64,000 nt of DNA from Agromyces sp. Soil535 (GCF_001428255.1 NZ_LMRW01000027.1:62001-126000); one strand, 5' to 3'. Counted from the stretch's first letter, positions 8,297-17,342 are shown. Notes: generated by a model from the sequence alone, not told the origin. A program made the numbers and translations.

Positions 8297-9787
8297 GTGC
8301 CCAAGATTCTCATCGTCGGCGGTGGCTATGCGGGGTTCTACACGGCGTGGAAACTCGAGAAGTGGCTGCGTCCCGGCGAGGCCGAGGTCACGATCGTCGA
8401 CCCGCTCCCGTACATGACGTACCAGCCGTTCCTGCCCGAGGTCGCGGCCGGCTCGATCGAGCCCCGCCATGCGGTCGTGTCGCAGCGCCGGCACCTGAAG
8501 AAGACGAACGTCGTCACGGCCAAGGTCACCCGGATCGACCACGCGTCGAAGACGGCGATGATCACGCCCGAGGTGGGCGAGCCGTGGGAGTTCGAGTACG
8601 ACGTCGTCGTGGTCACGGGCGGTGCCGTGTCGCGCACGTTCCCCATCCCGGGCATCGCCGAGAACGCCATCGGCCTGAAGGCGATCGAGGAGGCCGTCGC
8701 GATCCGCGACCGCGTGCTCAGCAACTTCGACAAGGCGTCGAACCTGCCCCCCGGCCCAGAGCGCGAGCGGCTGCTCACGTTCGTCGTCGTCGGCGGCGGA
8801 TTCGCGGGCATCGAGATCTTCGGCGAACTCCGCTCGTTCGCGAGCGCGTTGCTCGACTACTACCCGCAGCTCACCTTCGACGAGACGCATTTCCACCTCA
8901 TCGAGGCCATGGGCCGCATCATGCCCGAGGTGTCGCTCGAGACGAGCCACTGGGTCATCAAGCACCTGGCCCAGCGCGGCGCCGAGATCCATCTCGACAC
9001 CCAGCTCTCGAGCGCGGTCGACGGCGTCATCGAGCTGTCGACGGGCGAGCGCTTCGAGTCCGACCTGATCGTGTGGACGGCCGGTGTCATGGCGAACCCC
9101 GCGATCGTGCGTTCGAGCGACCTCCCCGTCGAGGAGCGCGGCCGGCTGCTGACCCGCGCCGACCTCCGTCTCGGCGACGAGGACGACTTCGTGCCCGACG
9201 CGTGGGCAGCCGGCGATATCGCCGCCGTGCCCGACCTCACGGGCGGCGGCGTCGGCGGGTACTGCGTGCCCAACGCGCAGCACGCGGTGCGCCAGGGCAA
9301 GCTCCTCGCGAAGAACATCGTGGCGGTGCTGCGCGGCGAGGAGCCCAAGGAGTACTTCCACAAGAACCTCGGGGCGGTCGCCGGCCTCGGCATCGGCCAC
9401 GGCGTGTTCCAGTCGGGCAAGCTCGCGCTGAAGGGCCTCATCGCCTGGTTCGCGCACCGCGGCTACCACGGCCTCGCCATGCCCAGCTGGGAGCGCAAGT
9501 TCCGCGTGTTCTGGGGCTGGTGGAACAACTTCTGGCTCGGCCGCGACATCGTGTCGCTCGCCGCGGTGCAGCAGCCGCGCGCCCAGTTCGAGATATTCGC
9601 GGCACGTCCGAAGCCGCCGGCCGCGGCCGCACCCGCCCCTGCGTCCGCCGCGGCATCCGGCAAGGCTGCACCGAAGGCCGTGACGCGGAAGGCGGCACCC
9701 GTGGAGGCCAAGGCCTCGGCGGCGAAGGCCGCTGAGACCGCGCCGGCCGAGGCGAAGGCCGACGCCGAGCCCGTCGCAGCGAAGTAG
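8297..9787 (+). CDS. NAD(P)/FAD-dependent oxidoreductase, type II NADH dehydrogenase
   Basis: Single-subunit, non-proton-pumping NADH:quinone oxidoreductase, a peripheral membrane flavoprotein feeding the respiratory chain. About 496 residues. Two Rossmann motifs are visible: GGGYAGFYTAWKL at the N-terminus (FAD) and VVGGGFAGIEIFGEL (NADH). The AAGDIAAVPDL segment binds FAD, and YCVPNAQHAVRQGK fits the quinone-side region. The C-terminal 60 residues are an Ala/Lys/Pro-rich tail with no enzymatic role apparent. The GTG start at 8297 follows GAGGAG; the frame is open far upstream, but that part overlaps the protease gene. Confidence 0.92.
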   Translation: MPKILIVGGGYAGFYTAWKLEKWLRPGEAEVTIVDPLPYMTYQPFLPEVAAGSIEPRHAVVSQRRHLKKTNVVTAKVTRIDHASKTAMITPEVGEPWEFEYDVVVVTGGAVSRTFPIPGIAENAIGLKAIEEAVAIRDRVLSNFDKASNLPPGPERERLLTFVVVGGGFAGIEIFGELRSFASALLDYYPQLTFDETHFHLIEAMGRIMPEVSLETSHWVIKHLAQRGAEIHLDTQLSSAVDGVIELSTGERFESDLIVWTAGVMANPAIVRSSDLPVEERGRLLTRADLRLGDEDDFVPDAWAAGDIAAVPDLTGGGVGGYCVPNAQHAVRQGKLLAKNIVAVLRGEEPKEYFHKNLGAVAGLGIGHGVFQSGKLALKGLIAWFAHRGYHGLAMPSWERKFRVFWGWWNNFWLGRDIVSLAAVQQPRAQFEIFAARPKPPAAAAPAPASAAASGKAAPKAVTRKAAPVEAKASAAKAAETAPAEAKADAEPVAAK

Positions 9788-9820
9788 TCTGGGACGCGGC
9801 GCCGCCGGGTGCGGCGTCGC

Positions 9821-9894
9821 GCTCCCGTAGCCCAATCGGCAGAGGCAGGCGACTTAAAATCGCCGCAGTCTGGGTTCGAATCCCAGCGGGAGCA
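9821..9894 (+). tRNA. tRNA-Leu (anticodon UAA), short variable loop
   Basis: Cloverleaf read directly: acceptor GCTCCCG with CGGGAGC; D-arm GCC...GGC; anticodon stem GGCGA/TCGCC around loop CTTAAAA, giving anticodon TAA; five-base variable loop GCAGT; T-stem CTGGG/CCCAG around TTCGAAT; discriminator A. The 3' end continues CCCA, not a clean encoded CCA. Bacterial tRNA-Leu normally has a long class II variable arm, so the short loop is notable. It would read the UUA codon, very rare in this genome. A GC-rich stem at 9793-9818 lies just upstream and may end ndh transcripts. Confidence 0.9.
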
Positions 9895-9941
9895 CCCAGG
9901 TACTCGAGCTGTCGCCCCCGCGGTGGCGCGCCCTCATCGGG

Positions 9942-10643
9942 TCATCGATCGAGGTCGATCGCAGGGTCGACCGCGGTGAGCATGCGGTGGTGGGCCGGAC
10001 GCCACGTGCGGCCGATCCGCTCGGCGAGTTCGTCCAGCGTCGCGGCGACGTCGATCGCGGCGGAGTCATGCACCGCCTCGACGACCACGAGCACGCGACG
10101 GGTGGCCGGGGTCACGGCGGAACGGCCGCTCTGGCGCGTCACCCAGCGGCGGGAGTGCGCTGAGCCCGCGTCATCGGCGTAGACGATCTCGCCGGCGGCG
10201 GGATGCTCGACGTCGCCGGAGAACGTGACGTACGTCTCGGCGCCGCTCGCCGGACGCACTGTGAGGTCGCCGTCGACCCGGTCGACGTCGAGGACCGCGA
10301 TCGGGATCGCGCGCGCCGCTGACACCGCGTTGCACAGGTCCACGAGCGGATGCAGGCGCGGCAGGTCGCCATGCGTCCGGATGCGGCGGAGCAGGGACTC
10401 CGCGGCGCACCGGTACTGCGTGGGCTTCAGTCCCATCTGCGCGTACGCCCGCCGCCAGGCGCGGATCTCGGGGAGTTCGCTCTCGGGAACGTGTTCGGCC
10501 CGCCTCGCGGCGACCGCCGTGCGCTCGCGCACGGAGGCATCGACGTCGGCGTCCACCCGGATGCCGTCGCAGACGAGCGCCCCGGCACTGAGGCTCGGGA
10601 AGGTCTGCCAGACCTCGTCGGCGTGCCGGAATCGTCGCGTCAT
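9942..10643 (-). CDS. B3/B4 tRNA-binding-domain protein
   Basis: About 233 residues, similar to the stand-alone B3/B4 domain proteins related to the editing region of the phenylalanyl-tRNA synthetase beta subunit. Visible are the family-like ELPEIRAWRRAYAQMGLKPTQYRCAAESLLRRI stretch (MGLKPTQYR most diagnostic) and the HPLVDLCNAVSAARAIPI motif. These proteins may act on mischarged tRNA or amino acids, but the exact reaction is not settled. The ATG at 10643 follows GGAGG and overlaps the stop of the transporter gene (ATGA), so both are made from one mRNA opposite the MocR regulator. Confidence 0.85.
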   Translation of the reverse strand: MTRRFRHADEVWQTFPSLSAGALVCDGIRVDADVDASVRERTAVAARRAEHVPESELPEIRAWRRAYAQMGLKPTQYRCAAESLLRRIRTHGDLPRLHPLVDLCNAVSAARAIPIAVLDVDRVDGDLTVRPASGAETYVTFSGDVEHPAAGEIVYADDAGSAHSRRWVTRQSGRSAVTPATRRVLVVVEAVHDSAAIDVAATLDELAERIGRTWRPAHHRMLTAVDPAIDLDR

Positions 10644-11626
10644 CCTCGCCTCCATCCCTGGCTCCACCCCCGTTGGCCGGTGCCGCACGCAGGCGAGCGC
10701 CCGCGAGCGGACGGCCGGAACCCGACGACGAGGCCCGCCGCGATCGCCGTCATCCCGAGCCAGGCCCCGGGCGAGGGGAGCGGTCCACCCACCAGCGCGC
10801 CGATGAGGGCGGCCGACGGTGCGGCGATGCCGGCGCAGAGCCCCACCCGGCTCGGGCCGAGACGCTCGACCCCCGTGAACCAGAGGACGAACGCGAGGGC
10901 GGTCGCGACCGACCCGAGGTAGGCGATCGCGGCCAGGGCGTCCGGCGTCGTGAACGCCGCCGGATCGGGGCGCTCGACGACGGCGGAGAGCACTGCGAAG
11001 ACCACGGCGGCGACCGCCGACGTCCAGATGGAATAGCTCCAGGGGCCCATCCGGGGGAGGGTCCTCGAACCCATGAGCGTGAACGCCGCCTCGCAGCCGA
11101 TGAGGCTGACGGCCATCGCGATGCCGATCGCGTCGCCGCGCCCCCATCCGGTGACGGCGATGGCCCCAGCGCCGACGATCACCGCGCCGGCGACGACCGC
11201 GGGCGCGGGTCGGCGGCGCTGGACGAGCGCGCCCGCGATCGCCAGCACGATCGGGATGCACGAGACGGCCGCACCGAGCAGCCCCGGCTCGGCGTGGCGC
11301 GTGCCGACGATCGTCGCGAGGTTGAACCCCACCAGCCCGGTTGCGGCGCCGCCGATCACCCATCCGAGATCGCCGCGTCGGGGTCGGACGAGCCGCACGC
11401 GGAGCACGCAGGCGAGGAGCACGAGCGTCCCTGCGGCGACGGCGTAACGGCCGGACTGCACGCCGAGGACGGGCAGGTGGCGGGTCGCGGAGATCACCGC
11501 GACACTGCTTCCCAGCAATGCCATGCCGGCGAAGCCCGGCCACGCGCTCCACCAGAATCGCCGACCGGTCGGCGTCGGTCGGACCAGCGTCGGCGCGTCG
11601 GCGGCATCAGGGGTCATGTCGTCCAT
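10640..11626 (-). CDS. EamA/DMT-family transporter
   Basis: Inner-membrane drug/metabolite transporter with about ten membrane helices in two EamA repeats, 328 residues. Visible helices include FAGMALLGSSVAVIS, YAVAAGTLVLLACVL and LGSVATALAFVLWFTG. The WFTGVERLGPSRVGLCAGI segment is characteristic of the second repeat. A second ATG lies three codons in (11617); neither has an obvious ribosome site. It is divergent from the MocR-type regulator, with GGTCC repeats between the two genes, so it is a likely target of that regulator. Substrate unknown; amino acids or vitamin B6-related compounds would fit MocR control. Confidence 0.87.
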   Translation of the reverse strand: MDDMTPDAADAPTLVRPTPTGRRFWWSAWPGFAGMALLGSSVAVISATRHLPVLGVQSGRYAVAAGTLVLLACVLRVRLVRPRRGDLGWVIGGAATGLVGFNLATIVGTRHAEPGLLGAAVSCIPIVLAIAGALVQRRRPAPAVVAGAVIVGAGAIAVTGWGRGDAIGIAMAVSLIGCEAAFTLMGSRTLPRMGPWSYSIWTSAVAAVVFAVLSAVVERPDPAAFTTPDALAAIAYLGSVATALAFVLWFTGVERLGPSRVGLCAGIAAPSAALIGALVGGPLPSPGAWLGMTAIAAGLVVGFRPSARGRSPACGTGQRGWSQGWRRG

Positions 11627-11638
11627 CGTCTGCGCCTG

Positions 11639-11695
11639 TTGGTCCTCGCGGAAGGTCCAAATGGGTCACGCTAGATTGGTCCAATGCGCGGGTCC
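11639..11695. promoter_or_regulatory. candidate MocR operator: four GGTCC direct repeats
   Basis: GGTCC occurs at 11641, 11654, 11678 and 11691, all on the + strand. Spacing is 13, 24 and 13 bases, i.e. two identical pairs. Three have flanks TT/AA (TTGGTCC, AAGGTCCAA, ATTGGTCCAAT). MocR/PdxR regulators are known to bind direct repeats between divergent genes. The sites cover the intergenic region and the first codons of the regulator. Confidence 0.55.
11672..11677 (+). promoter_or_regulatory. -10 box (TAGATT) for a leaderless MocR transcript
   Basis: TAGATT ends six bases before the ATG at 11684, so transcription would start at or next to the start codon. It sits between GGTCC repeats 2 and 3, so a bound regulator would occlude it; this fits autorepression. 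Confidence 0.45.
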
Positions 11696-13195
11696 GACTT
11701 CCTCCAACTCGATCCCGAGCCGGTCGGGCGCGGTGCGCGCACCGAGTGGCTCACGCTCCGGCTCCGCACCGCCATCCTCGACGGCGCGCTCGGCATCGGC
11801 TCACGGCTGCCATCGTCCCGGGTCCTGGCCGAGGACCTCGGGTTCTCGCGTGGCACGGTCGCCGAGGCCTATCGGCGCCTCACGGAGGAAGGCCTCATCG
11901 CGGGCAGCGCGGGCGCGGGCACGACTGTCGTGGCGGCGGGGCTGTTGTCTGCTCGCGCGGCGGGACGGTCGGCGGCAGCATCGGCGGCAGCGCCGGCGGC
12001 GACGCCCGCCGGCGCGCCCGCGGGTCGATCGGACGCGTGGGTCGAGGTACCGGGCGCGAGCCACGACGCCGTACCGAGCTCCCTGCCGCACGCCGACGTG
12101 ATCGACGTGGCCACGGGCCTGCCCGATCTCGCGGCGTTCCCTCGCGGTGCCTGGCTGCGGGCTGAGCGAGAGGTGCTCGCGACGGCGACGGCCCGCCAGC
12201 TCGGCTACGCTCCGCCCGAGGGCACCGTCGAGCTCCGGCATGAGCTGAGCGGATGGCTCGCACGGTCGCGCGGGGTGGTCGCGCAGCCCGACCGCATCAT
12301 CGTGACGGGCGGGGTCACCGGTGCGCTGAGCCTCGTCGCCCAGCTCCTGCGCGATGACCGGTCCGTCCCGATCGCGGTCGAGGACCCCTGCGCGGAGGGC
12401 AGTCGACGCATCCTGCGCCATTGGCTGGGCGAGGTCACCCCGGTCGCCGTCGACCGCGACGGCATCGAGGTTCGGAGGCTCTCGGCTTCAGGGGCCCGTG
12501 CCGTGCTCGTGACGCCCGCTCACCAGTACCCGACCGGAGTCGTGCTCTCGCCCGAACGTCGCCGGGAGATCGTCGCCTGGGCACGTGACGGCGGGAACCT
12601 GGTCATCGAGGACGACTACGACGCCGAGTACCGCTACGACCGCCGACCGGTGCGGGCGGTGCAACCCCTTGCCCCGGATGCGGTCGCGTACGCGTCCAGC
12701 CTGTCGAAGACGCTCGCCCCCGCGTTGCGGCTCGGCTGGCTCGTCGCGCCCGAGCACCTGCACCCTCGTCTCGTCGAACTCCGCTGGGCCATCGACCTCG
12801 GCTCTCCGGCGCTGCCGCAGTTGACGCTCGCGCACCTGCTGCGCTCCGGCGCGCTCGAACGCCACCTCCGCAGCATGCGCGTGCGCCACCGGGCACGGCG
12901 CGACGCAGCGCTGGTCGCACTCCGAGAACACCTTCCCGGATGCTCCGTGGTCGGCATCGCGGCGGGGCTCCACCTCGTGATCGAACTCGCCGACGGCGTC
13001 GATGACGAGCGGATCGCGGCCGATGCGCGAGCCGAGGGCGTGCTCGTGCAACCCCTCGGCCGGCACTTCGCCGGTGTCGGTCGCCCCGGGCTCGTCATCA
13101 GTTACGCCGGCAACCATCCCGCGCGGGTGCAGCGCGCGATCGAGGTGCTCGCCCACGTCATCCATCGTCGCGGAGGCACGCTCGCAGCCTCATGA
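11684..13195 (+). CDS. MocR/PdxR-type GntR regulator with aminotransferase domain
   Basis: 503-residue fusion of a GntR winged helix (residues about 20-80, SRLPSSRVLAEDLGFSRG then TVAEAYRRLTEEGLI) and a fold-type I aminotransferase domain (about 130-500). The PLP lysine is Lys342 in SLSKTLAPALRLGW, and IEDDYDAEYRYDRRP is the usual preceding motif. The domains are joined by an Ala/Gly/Pro linker. MocR proteins sense PLP or an amino-acid aldimine and regulate adjacent divergent genes, here the EamA transporter and B3/B4 genes. Convergent with ppx, overlapping by six bases at the 3' end. Confidence 0.92.
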   Translation: MRGSDFLQLDPEPVGRGARTEWLTLRLRTAILDGALGIGSRLPSSRVLAEDLGFSRGTVAEAYRRLTEEGLIAGSAGAGTTVVAAGLLSARAAGRSAAASAAAPAATPAGAPAGRSDAWVEVPGASHDAVPSSLPHADVIDVATGLPDLAAFPRGAWLRAEREVLATATARQLGYAPPEGTVELRHELSGWLARSRGVVAQPDRIIVTGGVTGALSLVAQLLRDDRSVPIAVEDPCAEGSRRILRHWLGEVTPVAVDRDGIEVRRLSASGARAVLVTPAHQYPTGVVLSPERRREIVAWARDGGNLVIEDDYDAEYRYDRRPVRAVQPLAPDAVAYASSLSKTLAPALRLGWLVAPEHLHPRLVELRWAIDLGSPALPQLTLAHLLRSGALERHLRSMRVRHRARRDAALVALREHLPGCSVVGIAAGLHLVIELADGVDDERIAADARAEGVLVQPLGRHFAGVGRPGLVISYAGNHPARVQRAIEVLAHVIHRRGGTLAAS

Positions 13196-14116
13196 CATAC
13201 GGTCGAGCCGCCGCAGGATGAGCCCCTCGCGGAGCGCCCACGGCGACACCTCGAGCTCGCGGACGCCGAACGCGCGCATCGCCTCGGAGAGCACCACGGC
13301 GCCCGCGACGATCTGGAACGTGCGGTCGGCGGTGATGCCGGGAAGCGCGGGCCGGGCATCGGCGGGGATCTTCGCGAGGCGCGGCGTCCAATCGTCGAGT
13401 CCGCGTCGCGTGAGCACCATGCGATCGGATGACCCGACGCCTTCCTCGACCGTGCCCGCAAGACGTGCGAGCGAACGGATCGTCTTCGACGAGCCGACCA
13501 CGTGATCGGGAGCCGGCAGGTCGCGCAGCGGCGCGATCGCCTCGGCGAGCACGGCACGGGCGTGCCCCCGGAGCCGGGCGACCTGGTCGGTGGAGGGCGG
13601 GTCATCGGGGAGGAACTCGATCGTCGAGCGTCCGGCACCGAGCGGGACCGAGAGCGCGACATCCGGCACCTCGTCGAATCCCTGTGCCAGTTCGAGCGAA
13701 CCGCCGCCGATGTCGAGCAGCAGGATCCGGTCGGCGGACCATCCATACCACCGGCGTACGGCGAGGAACGTGAGCCGCGCCTCCTCTTCGCCCGAGAGCA
13801 CCTGCAGGTCCACCCCCGTCTCGGCGGTGATGCGGGCGAGCACGGCTTCACCGTTGGCCGCCTCGCGGATCGCGGAGGTCGCGAACGCGAGCAGCTCGTC
13901 GATGCCCGCCTCCTGCGCGGCGGCCACGGCCTCGACGACGGCGTCGATGATCGCCTGGACGCCCACATCGCCGATGGAGCCGTCGGGCTCGAGGTAGCGC
14001 ATGAGCCGGAGCACCGACTTCTGCGAGGTCGCCGGGATCGGCCGGGCCCCGGGATGGGCGTCCACGACCAGTAGGTGCACGGTGTTGGAACCGACGTCGA
14101 GAACCCCGAGGCGCAT
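13190..14116 (-). CDS. Ppx/GppA phosphatase family protein
   Basis: Exopolyphosphatase / pppGpp phosphohydrolase family, ASKHA fold, about 308 residues, the short actinobacterial form without the C-terminal HD domain. Visible: GVLDVGSNTVHLLVVD (phosphate 1), TSAIREAANG, LLLDIGGGSLELA (phosphate 2) and LSVPLGAGR. Start chosen at 14116: a TACGCT box (14123-14128, minus strand) lies six bases upstream, suggesting a leaderless mRNA; 82 more in-frame codons upstream do not resemble the family. In Mycobacterium a ppx gene follows DUF501; here it is about 6 kb away. Confidence 0.9.
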   Translation of the reverse strand: MRLGVLDVGSNTVHLLVVDAHPGARPIPATSQKSVLRLMRYLEPDGSIGDVGVQAIIDAVVEAVAAAQEAGIDELLAFATSAIREAANGEAVLARITAETGVDLQVLSGEEEARLTFLAVRRWYGWSADRILLLDIGGGSLELAQGFDEVPDVALSVPLGAGRSTIEFLPDDPPSTDQVARLRGHARAVLAEAIAPLRDLPAPDHVVGSSKTIRSLARLAGTVEEGVGSSDRMVLTRRGLDDWTPRLAKIPADARPALPGITADRTFQIVAGAVVLSEAMRAFGVRELEVSPWALREGLILRRLDRMS

Positions 14117-14224
14117 GTTGCGAGCGTAACCCGTGGCGAGTGCGCGCGAGGGAGCTTTCGTGCATACTGGTGCGACTGGGACGACTGTCCCACTTCGGCC
14201 GGCGATGGAGTCGAGAGGAGACGC

Positions 14225-14821
14225 GTGGCCCGCATCCCCGCATCCGAGCGCCGCGCGGCGCTCATCGAGGCGGCGCTCCGCGTCGTGTCGCGGCGCGGCA
14301 TCGCCCAGGCAACCACCCGCGCGATCGTGGCCGAGGCCGGCATGTCGCTCGCGAGCTTCCACTACGCATTCGACTCCCGCGACGAGCTCATCGACGAGCT
14401 CATCATCACCGTCGTCGCCCGCGAGCAGCAGGCCGTCATTCCCGACCTGTCACCGGGCCAGAGCCTGCGGGAGCTGCTCGAGTCCGGCATCCTCGGCTAT
14501 TTCGAGCATCTGAAGGCCGATCCCGAGCACGAGCAGGCGATGCTCGAGCTCACCCAGTACGCGCTGCGGTCGCCCGAGCGGCATCCGCTCGCCCGCGCCC
14601 AGTACGCGCGCTACGCCGAACTCGCCGAGCGCTCGCTCGAGCTCGCCGCGAGCGTTGCCGACGTCGCCTGGCGCGTTCCGGTACCCGAGGTGGCGCGCAC
14701 GCTCGTGGCGTTCACCGACGGACTCACCCTCACCTGGCTCGTCGATCGCGATGACGACGCCGCCCGGGCGGTCGCGCAGGCGGCCGCCGACGCCCTCTCG
14801 AGAATGGCCGGTCCACGATGA
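14225..14821 (+). CDS. TetR-family transcriptional regulator
   Basis: 198 residues. The N-terminal helix-turn-helix is visible as RGIAQATTRAIVAEAGMSLA followed by SFHYAFDSRDELIDELI; the C-terminal ligand domain is helical. The GTG start follows a GAGAGGAG ribosome site; the frame is open upstream but that part overlaps the divergent ppx promoter. It is the first gene of a four-gene unit with overlapping ends (MFS, racemase-like enzyme, lactone oxidase) and probably controls that unit from the 108-base divergent region shared with ppx. Confidence 0.9.
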   Translation: MARIPASERRAALIEAALRVVSRRGIAQATTRAIVAEAGMSLASFHYAFDSRDELIDELIITVVAREQQAVIPDLSPGQSLRELLESGILGYFEHLKADPEHEQAMLELTQYALRSPERHPLARAQYARYAELAERSLELAASVADVAWRVPVPEVARTLVAFTDGLTLTWLVDRDDDAARAVAQAAADALSRMAGPR

Positions 14822-16098
14822 CGAACCTCGACGCGGCCTCCGAAGCCTCGCCCGCCCCGACCGCCGCACTCGGCGAGCCGACCAGGCGCGTCGGCGTCGG
14901 CTGGATCGCCGCGTTCGCGACGGTCTGGTTCGGCATCTGGATGGCGCAGCTGACGCCGGTGCAGCTCCTGCTGCCCGCCCAGATCGATGCCCAGCTGCAC
15001 CCCGACGACTGGGTCGACAGCGTCATGGCGTTCGGCATCATCTCCGGGATCACGGCGCTGTTCGTGATCGTCGCCTACCCGCTCACGGGGGCGCTCTCCG
15101 ACCGCACGGCCTCGCGATGGGGCCGACGCCGGCCGTGGATCGCCGGCGGCGCGATCGCGTTCGCCCTCTCGCTCGTGGTGCTCGGCTTCCAGACCGAGGT
15201 GTGGGCGATCGGCCTCGCGTGGGTTGTCGCGTCGATCGCGTTCTGCGTCATGACCGCGGCGCTCACCGCGACCATCTCCGACCAGGTGCCCGTGGGGCAG
15301 CGCGGCTTCGTCTCGGGCTGGATGTCCGCGCCGCAGGCGGTGGGCATCATCGTCGGCCTCGTGGTCGTGACGATGCTCGTGCCCGGCACGGTGGCCGGAT
15401 ACGCCGTGCTCGCCGTCGCGCTCGTGGTGCTCGCGCTGCCGTTCCTGCGCGTCCACGACGAGCCGCTCGCGCCGGGGGAGCGGGCGCGCGTCACCGCCCG
15501 AGGCGTCATCGCGAGCCTCTGGATCAGCCCGCGCCGCTACCCCGACTTCGGCTGGACCCTGACGAGCCGCGTGCTCGTCTCGGTCGGGAACGCGCTCGGC
15601 ACGAGCCTCCTGCTCTACTTCCTCATGTTCGGCCTCGGCGACGAGAACGCCGAGGAGGACCTCATCATCCTCACGCTCATCTACATGGTGTTCGTGATCC
15701 TCGCCTCGCTCCTGCTCGGCAAGCTCTCCGACCGCCTCGGGCGCCGCCGTGTCTTCGTCTTCGTGGCAGGAGGACTGCAGGCCCTCGCCGCGCTGTTGCT
15801 CGCGCTCGTGCCCGACCTCACCGTCGCGATGATCGGCGCGGGGCTGCTCGGGCTCGGCTACGGCTGCTTCCTCTCCGTCGACCAGGCCCTCGCGACGCAG
15901 GTGCTGCCCGACCCGGGCGCGCGCGGCAAGGACCTCGGCATCATGAACATCGCCTCCGCGGTGCCGCAGTCCCTCGGCCCGCTGCTCGGCGCGCTCGCGG
16001 TGCTCGCGACGGGATCGTTCACCCTCGTCTTCGTGCTCAGTGCGCTCTGCGCCCTCGGCGGCGCGCTGGCGGTCATGCGCGTGCGGAGCGTGCGCTGA
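14818..16098 (+). CDS. MFS transporter (GPH/SLC45-like)
   Basis: 426-residue protein with about 12 membrane helices. The sequence SDRTASRWGRRRPWIAGGA between helices 2 and 3 is the loop typical of glycoside/sugar-type MFS carriers, and a second KLSDRLGRRRVF loop marks the other half. Overlaps the TetR gene by four bases and ends within one base of the next start (TGATG), so it is co-translated with both. The substrate is not deducible; the neighbouring lactone oxidase suggests a sugar acid, or an amino acid handled by the racemase-like enzyme. Confidence 0.88.
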   Translation: MTNLDAASEASPAPTAALGEPTRRVGVGWIAAFATVWFGIWMAQLTPVQLLLPAQIDAQLHPDDWVDSVMAFGIISGITALFVIVAYPLTGALSDRTASRWGRRRPWIAGGAIAFALSLVVLGFQTEVWAIGLAWVVASIAFCVMTAALTATISDQVPVGQRGFVSGWMSAPQAVGIIVGLVVVTMLVPGTVAGYAVLAVALVVLALPFLRVHDEPLAPGERARVTARGVIASLWISPRRYPDFGWTLTSRVLVSVGNALGTSLLLYFLMFGLGDENAEEDLIILTLIYMVFVILASLLLGKLSDRLGRRRVFVFVAGGLQALAALLLALVPDLTVAMIGAGLLGLGYGCFLSVDQALATQVLPDPGARGKDLGIMNIASAVPQSLGPLLGALAVLATGSFTLVFVLSALCALGGALAVMRVRSVR

Positions 16099-17342
16099 TG
16101 GCCCTCGACCTCCGTTTCGACGATCCGGTGACGGATGCCCCGGCGTGGCTCGAGCCCGCCCGGTACTGGCCGGCGCTCACCGCCGCCACCCGCGACCTCG
16201 ACGCGCCCGTGGGTGCCCTGCACCTCGGCGCGCTCCGGCACAACGCCCGGGACATGACCCGCCGTGCCGCGGGCACCCCGATCCGCATCGCGTCGAAATC
16301 GGTCCGCGTGCGCGGCGTGATCGAGGCGCTCCTCGAGCAGCCGGGCTATCACGGCGTGCTCGCCTACACGCTCGCCGAGGCACTGTGGCTCGCCGACACG
16401 GTGGACGATCTCGTGGTCGGCTACCCCACGGCGGAGCGCGGCGGCATCCGTCGACTCGGCGGGGATCCCGACCTCGCGAGTCGCATCACGCTGATGGTCG
16501 ACTCTCCGCAGCAGCTCGACCTCATCGACGACGTGATGCCGCCCGGAAGGCGCGAGGAGATCCGGGTGTGCCTCGAGCTCGACGCGTCGTGGGAGGCACC
16601 GGTGCTCGGGCACCTGGGCGTGCATCGTTCGCCCGTGCACGATCCGGCCGACGCGGGCGCGCTGGCCGCGTACATCGCACGACGACCGGGCTTCCGGCTC
16701 GTCGGCATGATGTCGTACGAGGCGCAGATCGCAGGCGTCGTGAACCGGCCGGCAGGCAGGCCGATCGACGGTGCCGTGAACCGCTGGATGCAGTCCCGCT
16801 CGATGCCCGAGCTCGTCGAACGCCGTGGGCGCGCGGTCGCCGCGGTGCGCGAGCACGCCGACCTCGAGTTCGTGAACGGCGGGGGCACCGGCTCGATCGA
16901 GGCGACGGCCGCGGATGCCTCGGTCACCGAGATCGCCGCCGGCTCTGGGCTCTTCGGCGGCCACCTGTTCGACGGCTACGCCCACTTCACCCCCGCGCCG
17001 GCCGCGGCGTTCGCGCTCGACGTCGTGCGCTCGCCGAGCCCCCGGCACGCCACCATCCTGGGCGGCGGATGGATCGCCTCGGGCCCGCCCGCCGTCGACC
17101 GGCTGCCCCGCATGGTCTGGCCCGAGGGCCTTGCGATGATCGCGCGCGAGTCCGCAGGCGAGGTGCAGACCCCGGTCACGGGTCGGGCCGCGGGCCGCCT
17201 GCGCGCCGGTGACCGCGTCTGGTTCCGGCACACCAAGTCGGGCGAGCTCTCCGAGCACCTGAACGCCTTCGCCGTGGTCGAGGGCGACGAGGTGGTCGGC
17301 GAGCTCCCCACGTACCGCGGCGAGGGGAAGGCGTTCCTGTGA
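16098..17342 (+). CDS. alanine-racemase-fold PLP enzyme (amino acid deaminase/aldolase-like)
   Basis: 414 residues with an N-terminal PLP barrel of the alanine racemase / D-threonine aldolase type. The probable PLP lysine is Lys67 in IRIASKSVRVRGV. Also visible are FVNGGGTGSIE, a phosphate-binding loop, and WPEGLAMIARE near the C-terminus. D-threonine aldolases and D-serine dehydratases share this architecture, so the reaction is probably on a D- or beta-hydroxy amino acid; exact substrate unknown. It starts at the last base of the MFS stop and overlaps the next gene by four bases. Confidence 0.8.
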   Translation: MALDLRFDDPVTDAPAWLEPARYWPALTAATRDLDAPVGALHLGALRHNARDMTRRAAGTPIRIASKSVRVRGVIEALLEQPGYHGVLAYTLAEALWLADTVDDLVVGYPTAERGGIRRLGGDPDLASRITLMVDSPQQLDLIDDVMPPGRREEIRVCLELDASWEAPVLGHLGVHRSPVHDPADAGALAAYIARRPGFRLVGMMSYEAQIAGVVNRPAGRPIDGAVNRWMQSRSMPELVERRGRAVAAVREHADLEFVNGGGTGSIEATAADASVTEIAAGSGLFGGHLFDGYAHFTPAPAAAFALDVVRSPSPRHATILGGGWIASGPPAVDRLPRMVWPEGLAMIARESAGEVQTPVTGRAAGRLRAGDRVWFRHTKSGELSEHLNAFAVVEGDEVVGELPTYRGEGKAFL

